64,000 nucleotides of DNA from Caldalkalibacillus uzonensis (GTDB lineage Bacteria; Bacillota; Bacilli; Caldalkalibacillales; Caldalkalibacillaceae), in contig NZ_JAUSUQ010000006.1 in assembly GCF_030814135.1 (NCBI RefSeq), positions 124,001 to 188,000 of the forward strand, in the 5' to 3' direction. The notes under the pieces were generated by a model. That model made no database searches. It was not told the origin of the DNA and worked only from the letters and a program-made list of their open reading frames with translations. The position numbers were made by a program, and so were the translations under genes. This document shows positions 27,372 through 34,256 of the stretch, piece after piece; within the stretch, counting starts at the first letter, position 1, and the number at the start of each line of letters is the position of its first letter.

Positions 27372-28604
27372 TTATGTTCTGAGCGGGGGCTGGGCCAGCT
27401 CCCGTTTCCATTCTTTAGCCCGTATATCAGAGCGGTAGCCCAGCGTGTAGATCCGGGCTGCTTTGAGATCCCAATCCAGCATGGGGGGATGAGCTTGGCG
27501 AATGTTTGCGATCAGGGGGATCGTCAATTCTTTTTTGTACCGGTTTAAGAGTTCCCGTCCTTTAGCAGAATATCCCAGCAGCCGTAAATAGGCCGGCCCT
27601 TCTTGAAGGCTGAGATTCTCTATATCCTGTTTGTGGCATTGAGTCAAGGTATGGACCAGGATGCGCTGGATACGGTTCCAGGTATAGCGTTTGGTTTTTA
27701 CTTGTTCAATCAGGTGTTTGGCAGAATGAGAAGAGAGAACGCATGCTTTGAGCCGGTGCTCAATCCCTTCCTCCATTTCATAAATACGGTTCAAATCTCT
27801 GGCTGAGTGGGACAGCAGCGCATATAAAAGGTAGGAGTAAAAATTTTCCCAACAGATAAGCCCCCTGCCTGCCTCGTATTCCTCCTTTAATACATCCAAG
27901 GTAAAGGACGGCACAAAAGGGCGTATGGCCTCCCAGTCAGGGACAGCCGTCTCCAGCAGGGCTTGGCGAATGCTGGTGGCACTGGCAATATGGGTGTCCG
28001 TTAAAGTCTGTTGGTGGTAGTGAGCCTTGTAACGCTTGATGGTTACTGGTTGAATGGTGCTTTTCAATTGATGCAAAGCCATGAGATAATGGAGACCCAG
28101 GATGTTATTGGGTTGTGCAAATGTTTTAGCATCGACCCTGTCCGATTTGTTTAACTGTGCTGCCAGCGCATGCCCATAAGCATAAGCATAGGGATGCCCC
28201 TCTTTCAGTTTGGCCTTCAGTGTCTTTTTAAATGACTGGGATTCTGTGGCCAGCATGCGGGCTGCAGTATTCAGTTCTTCCAGGTTGCCGCTTTCAGAGC
28301 CGAAGCACAGGTGGGTGACAAAGGGAAGCTGATTAAGCAGGAACACAGCGCCGTAAGCAAAGATTTCGGCTTGCTGGGTACTATAAACATAAGGCAGTTC
28401 AAAGACCAGGTCCACTCCCATGTCCAAAGCCATGCGGGTCCGGGCCCATTTATTGACCAGAGCAGGCTCCCCCCGTTGCAGAAAGTGGCCGCTCATGACG
28501 ATCACGCAAGCCTCAGCCCCGGTTAAGGCCATCGCTTGTTCAAAATGATAACGGTGACCATTGTGTAAAGGGTTGTATTCAACGATTAAGCCGACGACTT
28601 TCAT
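27372..28604 (-). CDS. tmcAL: tRNA(Met) cytidine acetate ligase
   Basis: TmcAL (YlbM) activates acetate with ATP and acetylates the wobble cytidine of elongator tRNA-Met, ensuring AUG decoding. The nucleotidyltransferase-like N-terminus has GLIVEYNPLHNGHRYHF (the HxGH-type site), VIVMSGHFLQRGEPALVNKW and DLVFELPYVYSTQQAE. A helical C-terminal region with the LLGYSAKGRELL segment follows. Length 410. ATG 28604 follows AGAGGTG. It diverges from ylbN across a shared promoter region. Confidence 0.95.
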   Translation of the reverse strand: MKVVGLIVEYNPLHNGHRYHFEQAMALTGAEACVIVMSGHFLQRGEPALVNKWARTRMALDMGVDLVFELPYVYSTQQAEIFAYGAVFLLNQLPFVTHLCFGSESGNLEELNTAARMLATESQSFKKTLKAKLKEGHPYAYAYGHALAAQLNKSDRVDAKTFAQPNNILGLHYLMALHQLKSTIQPVTIKRYKAHYHQQTLTDTHIASATSIRQALLETAVPDWEAIRPFVPSFTLDVLKEEYEAGRGLICWENFYSYLLYALLSHSARDLNRIYEMEEGIEHRLKACVLSSHSAKHLIEQVKTKRYTWNRIQRILVHTLTQCHKQDIENLSLQEGPAYLRLLGYSAKGRELLNRYKKELTIPLIANIRQAHPPMLDWDLKAARIYTLGYRSDIRAKEWKRELAQPPLRT

Positions 28605-28622
28605 GCTTTCACCTCTTGTTCC

Positions 28623-28651
28623 ATCATATTTGACAAAAGCTTAACTTTCAA
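28623..28651 (-). promoter_or_regulatory. Promoter for tmcAL
   Basis: On the minus strand TTGAAA (28651-28646), a 17-base spacer and TATGAT (28628-28623) form a good sigma-A promoter. It lies almost completely inside the opposing ylbN promoter. Confidence 0.65.
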
Positions 28652-28659
28652 GCTATAAT
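28630..28659 (+). promoter_or_regulatory. Consensus sigma-A promoter for ylbN-rpmF
   Basis: TTGACA (28630-28635) and TATAAT (28654-28659), both perfect consensus hexamers, are 18 bases apart and end 28 bases before the ylbN start. The same stretch carries the opposing tmcAL promoter. Confidence 0.88.
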
Positions 28660-28687
28660 AAATTCTGTTGCTTTGAGGTGACAAACA

Positions 28688-29218
28688 TTGAAAATACCGA
28701 CACATCGCATCCTTCATTTAGCGGATCAATCATTGCCTTTGCATGAAACATATGACATGAGCGCCCTTACAGAGCGCCATAAACAGCTTCTGTCCATAGG
28801 CCCTGTAGAATTTAACGGTGAGGGTTATTTGGAATCGGGCTTGTTTGTTATCAAAGGAGAAGTTAAAGGGGAATATATCCTCACTTGTTCCCGCTGCTTG
28901 AGAGAATTGGAAAAGTCCTTTAGTCAAGCTGTTGAAGAACGCTTTGATTTAAACCCTGAACAGCATCGTTTCAACGGGGATGATGAGCAAGAGGATATCC
29001 ATCCTGTACATGAAAATGTGCTGGACTTGACACCTTACATTGAACAACAGGTGTTACTCTCGATCCCGTTTATTCCCGCTTGTGAAGATGAAGCAACTTG
29101 TCAGGAAAACATGCTTCAAGAGGGAAAAGGCTGGTCCATTGCCCGGGAAGAGGAACAACAGGAAAAAGTGGATCCCCGGCTGGCTGAACTGGCCAAACTC
29201 TTGAATAAGGACCAGTAA
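28688..29218 (+). CDS. ylbN: DUF177 (YceD family) protein YlbN
   Basis: A 176-residue acidic cytoplasmic protein, almost always found just before rpmF. The family is linked to 23S rRNA accumulation and processing in other bacteria and plastids, but the mechanism is unclear. Features are the central LTCSRCLRELEKSF motif and the C-terminal QQVLLSIPFIPACEDE region with WSIAREEE and DPRLAELAKLL near the end. The start is TTG 28688, behind GAGGTG. It shares a transcript with rpmF. Confidence 0.92.
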   Translation: MKIPTHRILHLADQSLPLHETYDMSALTERHKQLLSIGPVEFNGEGYLESGLFVIKGEVKGEYILTCSRCLRELEKSFSQAVEERFDLNPEQHRFNGDDEQEDIHPVHENVLDLTPYIEQQVLLSIPFIPACEDEATCQENMLQEGKGWSIAREEEQQEKVDPRLAELAKLLNKDQ

Positions 29219-29286
29219 TCACTTAGGCTGCTACCGTAAACCAATCGCTTACATACCGACTCAACCTGGTAAAGGGGGTGGAGAAC

Positions 29287-29460
29287 ATGGCAGTACCTTT
29301 TCGGAGAACATCAAAAACCCGCAAAAGAAAACGTCGCACTCACTTTAAACTGAGTGTTCCGGGCATGGTCAAATGCTCTTACTGCGGTGAATACAAACTG
29401 GCTCACCGCGTCTGCAAAGCCTGCGGAACATACAAAGGTGAAGATGTAGTCAATGACTAA
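29287..29460 (+). CDS. rpmF: 50S ribosomal protein L32
   Basis: A 57-residue structural protein of the large ribosomal subunit. The basic N-terminus [18 protein letters not shown] is followed by a zinc ribbon with CSYC and CKAC. All four cysteines are present, so this is the zinc-binding C+ form. ATG 29287 follows AAAGGGGGTGGAG. It is followed at once by a terminator, closing ylbN-rpmF. Confidence 0.97.
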   Translation: MAVPFRRTSKTRKRKRRTHFKLSVPGMVKCSYCGEYKLAHRVCKACGTYKGEDVVND

Positions 29461-29490
29461 AAAGGTAAGGGGTTGCTCTTACCTTTTTTT
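29459..29490 (+). terminator. Terminator after rpmF
   Basis: AAAGGTAAG (29461-29469) pairs with CTTACCTTT (29478-29486), with an eight-base loop and a T-tract to 29490. Confidence 0.92.
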
Positions 29491-29504
29491 ATATTGTCCC
29501 CCAA

Positions 29505-29535
29505 TGCATGATTCTCCTCCGCTTAAGCCATGCTA
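29505..29535 (+). promoter_or_regulatory. Forespore (sigma-G-like) promoter before the Q-rich gene
   Basis: TGCATG (29505-29510) and CATGCTA (29529-29535) are spaced by 18 bases. They resemble the sigma-G pattern (TGaATa, 17-18 bases, CATAcTA). No sigma-A hexamer pair of similar quality is seen in this gap. Prediction only. Confidence 0.45.
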
Positions 29536-29608
29536 GGTAATGTGTTTTTGATCCTGCAAAACAGGTTCAAAAATGCACAAGTGAGAAAAGGACCGGGGAG
29601 GAATGGTC

Positions 29609-29872
29609 ATGAATCAACAAAACCAACAAATTCAGCAGTTGCAACAAGCGGTTCAACAAGCTCAGCAAGCTGTTCAGCAGGCCACTCAGCAAGCCAATCC
29701 CCAACTAATTCAACAGGCTCAGCAACAATTGCAGCAAGCCCAGCAGCAGTTGCAACAAGCTCAAGCTTCTGCCCAAGCTCAGCAACAACAACAATTTCAG
29801 CAGGTACAGCAGCAGCTTCAACAAGCTCAGCAGCAATTGACACAGGCCCAAAACAAGCTACAGCAGCAATAA
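29609..29872 (+). CDS. Glutamine-rich small protein of unknown function
   Basis: An 87-residue protein in which about 51 residues are glutamine. The rest is mostly alanine, leucine and valine in a heptad-like pattern (LQQAQQQ), predicting a long coiled coil. There is no signal peptide or membrane span. CAA and CAG codons are mixed, so it is not a simple expanded trinucleotide tract. ATG 29609 lies seven bases after GGGAGG; ATG 29603 is too close to that site. Promoter-like and terminator structures flank it, making a one-gene unit. A spore coat or spore matrix role is conceivable from the sigma-G-like promoter, but unproven. Confidence 0.75.
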   Translation: MNQQNQQIQQLQQAVQQAQQAVQQATQQANPQLIQQAQQQLQQAQQQLQQAQASAQAQQQQQFQQVQQQLQQAQQQLTQAQNKLQQQ

Positions 29873-29891
29873 CCTTCTTTTGCTCCCGGTA

Positions 29892-29914
29892 GATTAGCAA
29901 GGAGTCAGCTAATC
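29892..29914. repeat. Short inverted repeat downstream of the Q-rich gene
   Basis: GATTAGC (29892-29898) and GCTAATC (29908-29914) form a 7-bp inverted repeat with a nine-base centre. It lacks a T-tract and may only stabilise the mRNA end upstream of the main terminator. Confidence 0.35.
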
Positions 29915-29935
29915 AGGTACTGTGTTACTTCCTCA

Positions 29936-29976
29936 AGGCTCTCGCTCTGGCCAACAGGCCGAAGCGAGGGCTTTTT
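29936..29976 (+). terminator. Terminator after the Q-rich gene
   Basis: GCTCTCGCTCTGGCC (29938-29952) pairs with GGCCGAAGCGAGGGC (29957-29971), with minor mismatches and a four-base loop, then TTTTT. Confidence 0.88.
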
Positions 29977-30027
29977 AGGTAAAAAGCAGCGATGGTATTT
30001 TCAAACTCTGTAGTGGGAGGAAAAAGG

Positions 30028-30143
30028 ATGGCGGTAGGCGAAAAAGTAAATATGAAGTTGATTTTGACCTGGAGACAAAAGGCCAGTGGGGCATTTATGA
30101 GAAAAAGTTAGCGGACAGTTCTAGCAAGGGGGAAAGGCGATGA
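30028..30143 (+). pseudogene. Frameshifted micro-ORF coupled to the crotonase gene
   Basis: ATG 30028, behind GGGAGG, starts a frame (MAVGEK) that runs into unlikely residues. The -1 frame past the A-run at 30041-30045 reads KYEVDFDLETKGQWGIYEKK and ends at TGA 30141-30143. That stop overlaps the crotonase ATG as ATGA. That second frame has no ATG, GTG or TTG start of its own. One extra A would give a single ORF of about 38 codons. Either a one-base loss, a sequencing error or a programmed slip is possible; a chance open frame cannot be excluded. Confidence 0.4.
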
Positions 30144-30901
30144 TTAAAAAGGATGTTATCGAGCATATGGGTGTGTTAACCCTGGCCAGGCCATGGGTGC
30201 ATAATGCCGTTAACCGCCAGATGATCAAGGAATTGGGCCAACATTTACAAGCGTGGCGGGATGACAGGGAGATTAAAATGGTCATACTCACTGGAGAAGG
30301 GAACTCGTTTTGTTCAGGGGGAGATATTGAGGAATTTAACACGCTGAGCAAAGCAGAACTCAGCGCCTGTTTTCAGCAGATGAAAGAGGTTTTGTTAGCG
30401 TTGCACTATTTTCCCAAACCGACTGTGGCTGCTTTAAACGGGACAGCGGTGGGAGGGGGCTGTGAGCTGGCCAGTGCCTGCGATTTTCGTTTGGCCCATC
30501 CCGCTGTTCAGCTCGGGTTTGTGCAGATTCGTTTGGGGATTACGACCGGCTGGGGAGGAGCTAATTATCTGTTTAAACTTCTCCCCCGTCAAAAAGCACT
30601 GGACATGCTGTTAAGCGGAGAGAGGATGTCCGGCACTGAAGCCCATAAGCTGGGTTTTGTCGATAAAATCTTTCCCACAGACCATTTTTTTGAACATGTG
30701 CTCACCTGGTGCAGACGCTTTGCCCGTCAGCCCCTGGACGCGCTGCTTCTCTACAAACAAACTGCGCAGCAAGCGGAAGATCCCCGCTTCAGTTTTTCCG
30801 AGAAGGTGACGGCAGAAGTTGAGCGGTGCATACAGGTGTGGGCAGGTCCGGTTCATCAGCAGTCAATGATCCACTTTTTGCAAAAAATAAAGAAAAAATA
30901 G
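30140..30901 (+). CDS. Enoyl-CoA hydratase/isomerase family protein (crotonase fold)
   Basis: A 253-residue crotonase-fold protein acting on an acyl-CoA substrate. The oxyanion-hole segments CSGGD (58-62) and GGGCELASACD (105 onward) are intact, with the first catalytic glutamate conserved as E109. The second hydratase glutamate is replaced by Q129 (GFVQIRLG), so simple hydration is doubtful; isomerase, decarboxylase or hydrolase activity is possible. The long C-terminal helices end in a lysine-rich tail. AAGGGGGAAAGG precedes the ATG. It sits between the Q-rich gene and rsfA, with acyl-CoA carboxylase genes 1.7 kb downstream. Confidence 0.85.
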   Translation: MIKKDVIEHMGVLTLARPWVHNAVNRQMIKELGQHLQAWRDDREIKMVILTGEGNSFCSGGDIEEFNTLSKAELSACFQQMKEVLLALHYFPKPTVAALNGTAVGGGCELASACDFRLAHPAVQLGFVQIRLGITTGWGGANYLFKLLPRQKALDMLLSGERMSGTEAHKLGFVDKIFPTDHFFEHVLTWCRRFARQPLDALLLYKQTAQQAEDPRFSFSEKVTAEVERCIQVWAGPVHQQSMIHFLQKIKKK

Positions 30902-31014
30902 TTGGCCAGGTTTAAAAGATTGTGATTTGGGCATACTTCCAATAGTAGAACAAGATTCTATGAACTCTACTAAGTGCATAGACTAATTAAAAAGCTGCTA
31001 TTGGAGGGATCAGA

Positions 31015-31698
31015 ATGGTTGCTCAAAGACAAGATGCATGGACGGAGGAAGATGATCTCATCCTGGCTGAGGTGACCTTGCGTCACATCCGGGAAGGAAG
31101 CACGCAGCTTGCTGCCTTTGAGGAAGTGGGCCAGCGTTTGGGGCGCACGCCGGCTGCCTGCGGATTTCGCTGGAATAGTTTGGTGCGCAAGAAGTATGAG
31201 TCTGCCATCCAAATTGCCAAAGCACAGCGCAATCAGCTGAAAGCAAGAAGTAAAAAGCGGACTTCCACCGCTGAAAGTGATAGAGTGCAAGAGTTGTCAG
31301 CTCCGGGCACAAACCAGGAACTGGCTCAGGAGATGACCCCTGAATTGGATGTGCGCACGGAAGTAACTGAACAAGCGGAATCAACGCTGACCTATGACGA
31401 TGTGATTCGTTTTCTCCGCCAACAAAAGGAATCTTATAAAAAGATGAGGCAAGTAGATCAACTGTTAAATCAAAAAGAAGAAGAAATTAAAAAGTTACGA
31501 GAAGAGAATGAACAGGTGAAAAAGGAACTGGAAAGCATCCAAAAAGAGTATGATATGATGAATGAAGATTACCAAGCTTTGATGAGAATTATGGACCGTG
31601 CCCGGAAACTTGCCTTTTTGGGTGATGATGAGCAGGAAGAACGGATCAGTTTTAAAATGGACAAAAACGGCAACTTGGAGCGGGTTGAAAAGGGATAA
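31015..31698 (+). CDS. rsfA: RsfA family prespore-specific transcriptional regulator
   Basis: RsfA fine-tunes sigma-F-dependent genes in the B. subtilis forespore. The N-terminal Myb/SANT-like helix-turn-helix (RQDAWTEEDDLILAEVTLRH, then STQLAAFEEVGQRLGRTPAACGFRWN) is highly characteristic. A variable linker and a coiled coil (QLLNQKEEEIKKLREENEQV) follow, and the protein ends in an acidic tail. Length 227. ATG 31015 follows GGAGGGATC. Position next to ylbP agrees with YlbO of B. subtilis. A strong terminator follows. Confidence 0.93.
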   Translation: MVAQRQDAWTEEDDLILAEVTLRHIREGSTQLAAFEEVGQRLGRTPAACGFRWNSLVRKKYESAIQIAKAQRNQLKARSKKRTSTAESDRVQELSAPGTNQELAQEMTPELDVRTEVTEQAESTLTYDDVIRFLRQQKESYKKMRQVDQLLNQKEEEIKKLREENEQVKKELESIQKEYDMMNEDYQALMRIMDRARKLAFLGDDEQEERISFKMDKNGNLERVEKG

Positions 31699-31740
31699 TC
31701 AACCTTGATGGATTATAGAGAATCCAAAGCATAAACAAAA

Positions 31741-31793
31741 GGGAAGAGAGCCCCTTACTGTAAGGACGGGATGGGGGCACCTCTTCCTTTTTT
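31741..31793 (+). terminator. Terminator after rsfA
   Basis: GGAAGAG (31742-31748) with GCCCC pairs to GGGGC and CTCTTCC (31781-31787), followed by TTTTTT. Confidence 0.85.
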
Positions 31794-31885
31794 CGTGTAC
31801 ACATTTTTGTGTTCTCAACCAGTGCGACTGATAGCAGGGGATGGCAGGACCATACAAAATAACTTTGACTACAGTTTTCCAGATC

Positions 31886-32383
31886 CTACAGTTCCAGGTC
31901 GCTGTCTTCCAATTCCCTTTCTTTAACGCCTTCCGGCAGCCAAATATAGGGGCTTTCTCCCCTGTCACGAACCGGATTGTACTTTACAGGCTGAAAACCC
32001 ATTTTGAGCCAAAAATCACCCGACTGTTGTCTGGCATTGGTTTTGATAGGCTGACCAAAGCTTTTGGCATATTCAACCAAGGCCGTCCCGTAACCGCGGT
32101 GGCGATAATCTGGCAAAACCTCCAGTTTCCACAGCTCCAAATAATCTTGCGGGGGATCAAAATAGCGGTCATACTTGGCGTTAATCTGGTACAAACTCAT
32201 GCGGGCCACCAGCTTATCCCCATAATAAATGCCATAGAAGGGAGAGTTGCTGTCATCTTCAATAATGTTGGCTTGCAGATCTTCGAGCATAGACAATTCT
32301 TCTAAGCCATATTCCTTAAATTTCTGAAACTCCTCCAGTGTTTTGTAATTAATTAATAAGCGCTTCACTTCTGGCTTATCCAC
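31886..32383 (-). CDS. ylbP: GNAT-family N-acetyltransferase YlbP
   Basis: A 165-residue acetyltransferase. The acetyl-CoA site is VLPDYRHRGYGTALVEYAK, and the family-specific N-terminus reads RLLINYKTLEEFQKFKEYG, followed by ELSMLEDLQANIIE and DFWLKMGFQPVKYN. The substrate is unknown. The start is GTG 32383, eight bases after AAAGGGG; GTG 32392 overlaps that site. It is convergent with rsfA. A TTGTAA/TAAACT pair on the minus strand near 32450-32420 is a weak promoter candidate. Confidence 0.92.
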   Translation of the reverse strand: MDKPEVKRLLINYKTLEEFQKFKEYGLEELSMLEDLQANIIEDDSNSPFYGIYYGDKLVARMSLYQINAKYDRYFDPPQDYLELWKLEVLPDYRHRGYGTALVEYAKSFGQPIKTNARQQSGDFWLKMGFQPVKYNPVRDRGESPYIWLPEGVKERELEDSDLEL

Positions 32384-32421
32384 AATTGACACCCCTTTTT
32401 TGCAGCTACCTTCAGTATTAG

Positions 32422-32449
32422 TTTACTGTTTTTACGATGATTTTACAAT
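32422..32449 (+). promoter_or_regulatory. Possible promoter for the acyl-CoA carboxylase genes
   Basis: TTTACT (32422-32427) and TACAAT (32444-32449) are spaced by 16 bases. An inverted repeat, GAATGAA (32517-32523) and TTCATTC (32538-32544), lies between this site and the first gene. Confidence 0.4.
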
Positions 32450-32590
32450 AAATGTGCTAGATTTAGCGATTATCTTAAATTTTAAAAAAGTAAGAGGAAT
32501 TTTTCAGGCTCATGTCGAATGAAATGTACTTAGAAGATTCATTCTTCTTTCTGTATCTCTGCAGAAGATGATGGGGGAAGGAGTGAAGGC

Positions 32591-33940
32591 ATGGCTAAGA
32601 AAAAAGTGTTAATTGCCAACAGGGGGGAGATTGCCCGGCGAGTGATCCGCACCTGTAAGGAGCAGGGCTATGGAACTGTGGCCATTTACTCGGATGCGGA
32701 TCAGGAGATGCTTTATTTACAAGAGGCCGACGAAGCCGTCCATATAGGTCCGGCGCCGGTGGCCCAAAGTTACCTGCAGATGGACCGTATTATCTCTGTC
32801 GCTAAGGAGCGGGGCGCAGATATGGTCCACCCGGGTTACGGGCTTCTGTCGGAAAACGCAGATTTTGCCCTTAAATGCCAGGAGGCGGGTCTTATTTTCA
32901 TTGGTCCCTCGCCTGAGGTCATCGGGCAGATGGGGGATAAGCTGATGGCCCGCAATGTGATGAAAGAGGCAGGGGTGCCCGTTGTGCCTGGAGGGGAAAC
33001 AGCAGCAGGGGATGTGCAGGAGGCATTGGCTCAAGCAGAACAGATCGGCTATCCTGTGATGTTGAAAGCCAGTGCTGGTGGAGGGGGCATCGGTCTTTCT
33101 GTTTGTCACACGCCTGAAGAGCTTAAAACAGCCTATGCATCTGCCAAAGGCAGAGCCAAGGCTTATTTTGGTCAAGATCACATGTTTGTGGAGAAATATA
33201 TTGAGGATCCCCGGCATATTGAGGTCCAAATTGCGGCTGATGAGCATGGTCATGTTTGCCACCTGTTCGAACGGGATTGCTCTATCCAGCGTCGTCATCA
33301 GAAGGTCATTGAGGAGTCACCCTCACCATTTGTGGATGAAGAGACCCGCAGCAAGATCTGTCAGACGGCGGTCAGGGCTGCGGAAGCAGTGGGTTATACG
33401 GGCGTGGGTACAGTGGAATTTATTATGGGGCACGACAAACAGTTTTATTTTATTGAGATGAATACCCGCCTGCAGGTGGAACATCCGGTTACAGAAGCGA
33501 TTACGGGGTATGACTTGGTCGCCTTACAACTGGCCATTGCCGAAAATCAACCCCTTCCTTTTGTCCAGGAGGAGATTAAGTGCCAGGGACATGCCATTGA
33601 GTTGCGTATTTATGCGGAGGATCCGGTTACGTTTATGCCATCACCGGGACAAATTACTGTTTATGAACGCCAGGAGGGAGAGGGTGTACGCTTTGATGAT
33701 GCCATCCGTTCAGGAAGCCGGATAACGCCTTATTATGATCCGCTCATTGCCAAGTTGATTGTAAGCGATTTCAGCAGAGAAAAAGCTATTGATAAAGCGG
33801 CCCGTGTGCTGGATGAGGTGAAACTGGAAGGGATCAAACATAATATCCCCTTTTTGCTTGATGTGTTGAATGATCAGAGGTTTAGGGCAGGACATTATAC
33901 GACCCAGTTTGTCAAATACTTAAGGGAAACGATAAATTAA
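32591..33940 (+). CDS. Biotin carboxylase subunit of an acyl-CoA carboxylase
   Basis: Carboxylates the biotin of a carrier protein using ATP and bicarbonate. The 449-residue ATP-grasp enzyme starts KKVLIANRGEIARRVIRTC and contains MGDKLMARNVMKEAGVP, the glycine-rich loop KASAGGGGIGLSV, FERDCSIQRRHQKVIEESPS and EMNTRLQVEHPVTE with the catalytic region. The loop has GGGGIGL rather than GGGGRGM, a variant I associate with catabolic YngH-type subunits rather than the housekeeping AccC. GGGGGAAGGAG precedes the ATG. First of three genes making a complete carboxylase, so likely propionyl-, methylcrotonyl- or another acyl-CoA carboxylase. Confidence 0.92.
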   Translation: MAKKKVLIANRGEIARRVIRTCKEQGYGTVAIYSDADQEMLYLQEADEAVHIGPAPVAQSYLQMDRIISVAKERGADMVHPGYGLLSENADFALKCQEAGLIFIGPSPEVIGQMGDKLMARNVMKEAGVPVVPGGETAAGDVQEALAQAEQIGYPVMLKASAGGGGIGLSVCHTPEELKTAYASAKGRAKAYFGQDHMFVEKYIEDPRHIEVQIAADEHGHVCHLFERDCSIQRRHQKVIEESPSPFVDEETRSKICQTAVRAAEAVGYTGVGTVEFIMGHDKQFYFIEMNTRLQVEHPVTEAITGYDLVALQLAIAENQPLPFVQEEIKCQGHAIELRIYAEDPVTFMPSPGQITVYERQEGEGVRFDDAIRSGSRITPYYDPLIAKLIVSDFSREKAIDKAARVLDEVKLEGIKHNIPFLLDVLNDQRFRAGHYTTQFVKYLRETIN

Positions 33941-33980
33941 AGCCCTAGGCTTTTTAAAAAACCAGAGGAGGGTGCTTACT

Positions 33981-34193
33981 TTGAAAAAGATTGTATCCAC
34001 GATGACAGGAAGTGTCTTTCAAGTTCACGTCAAGGCAGGAGATGAGGTGCAGCCCGGCCAGGATGTGGTCATTTTGGAATCAATGAAAATGGAGATTCCC
34101 GTCACAGCTGAACAGGGCGGAACCGTAAAAGAAGTCAAAGTGGATGTGGGTGATTTTGTAAATGAAGGTGACGTGGTTGTGGTGCTTGAATAA
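33981..34193 (+). CDS. Biotin carboxyl carrier (biotinyl/lipoyl attachment) protein
   Basis: A minimal 70-residue biotinyl domain with the attachment lysine K36 in ILESMKMEIP and the mirrored half GGTVKEVKVDVGDFVNEGDVV. It carries the carboxyl group between the biotin carboxylase and the carboxyltransferase. The start is TTG 33981, eight bases after AGAGGAGGG; GTG 33972 overlaps that site. The resemblance is to YngHB of B. subtilis. Being a stand-alone carrier, it differs from the longer AccB of fatty acid synthesis. Confidence 0.92.
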   Translation: MKKIVSTMTGSVFQVHVKAGDEVQPGQDVVILESMKMEIPVTAEQGGTVKEVKVDVGDFVNEGDVVVVLE

Positions 34194-34213
34194 GGCTGTT
34201 CTGTTTTTGTTGG

Positions 34214-34231
34214 TGAACGAGCGCTCGGTCT
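34214..34231. promoter_or_regulatory. Palindromic operator candidate before the carboxyltransferase gene
   Basis: TGAACGAGCGCTCGGTCT is an imperfect 18-bp palindrome with a perfect CGAGCGCTCG core. It resembles TetR-family operators such as FadR of fatty acid degradation (TGAATGA, four bases, TCATTCA). It lies 25 bases before the start, inside the operon. Confidence 0.4.
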
Positions 34232-34256
34232 TTAGCCACAGAAAGGGGAGAGATGG

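Noticed and set aside
29530-29892. A 120-codon plus-strand frame and a 97-codon minus-strand frame over the Q-rich gene
   Set aside because: They are shadows created by the CAA/CAG repeats, rich in alternating serine/threonine/alanine or glutamate/alanine/valine. The plus frame lacks a ribosome site, while the Q-rich frame has GGGAGG at correct spacing.
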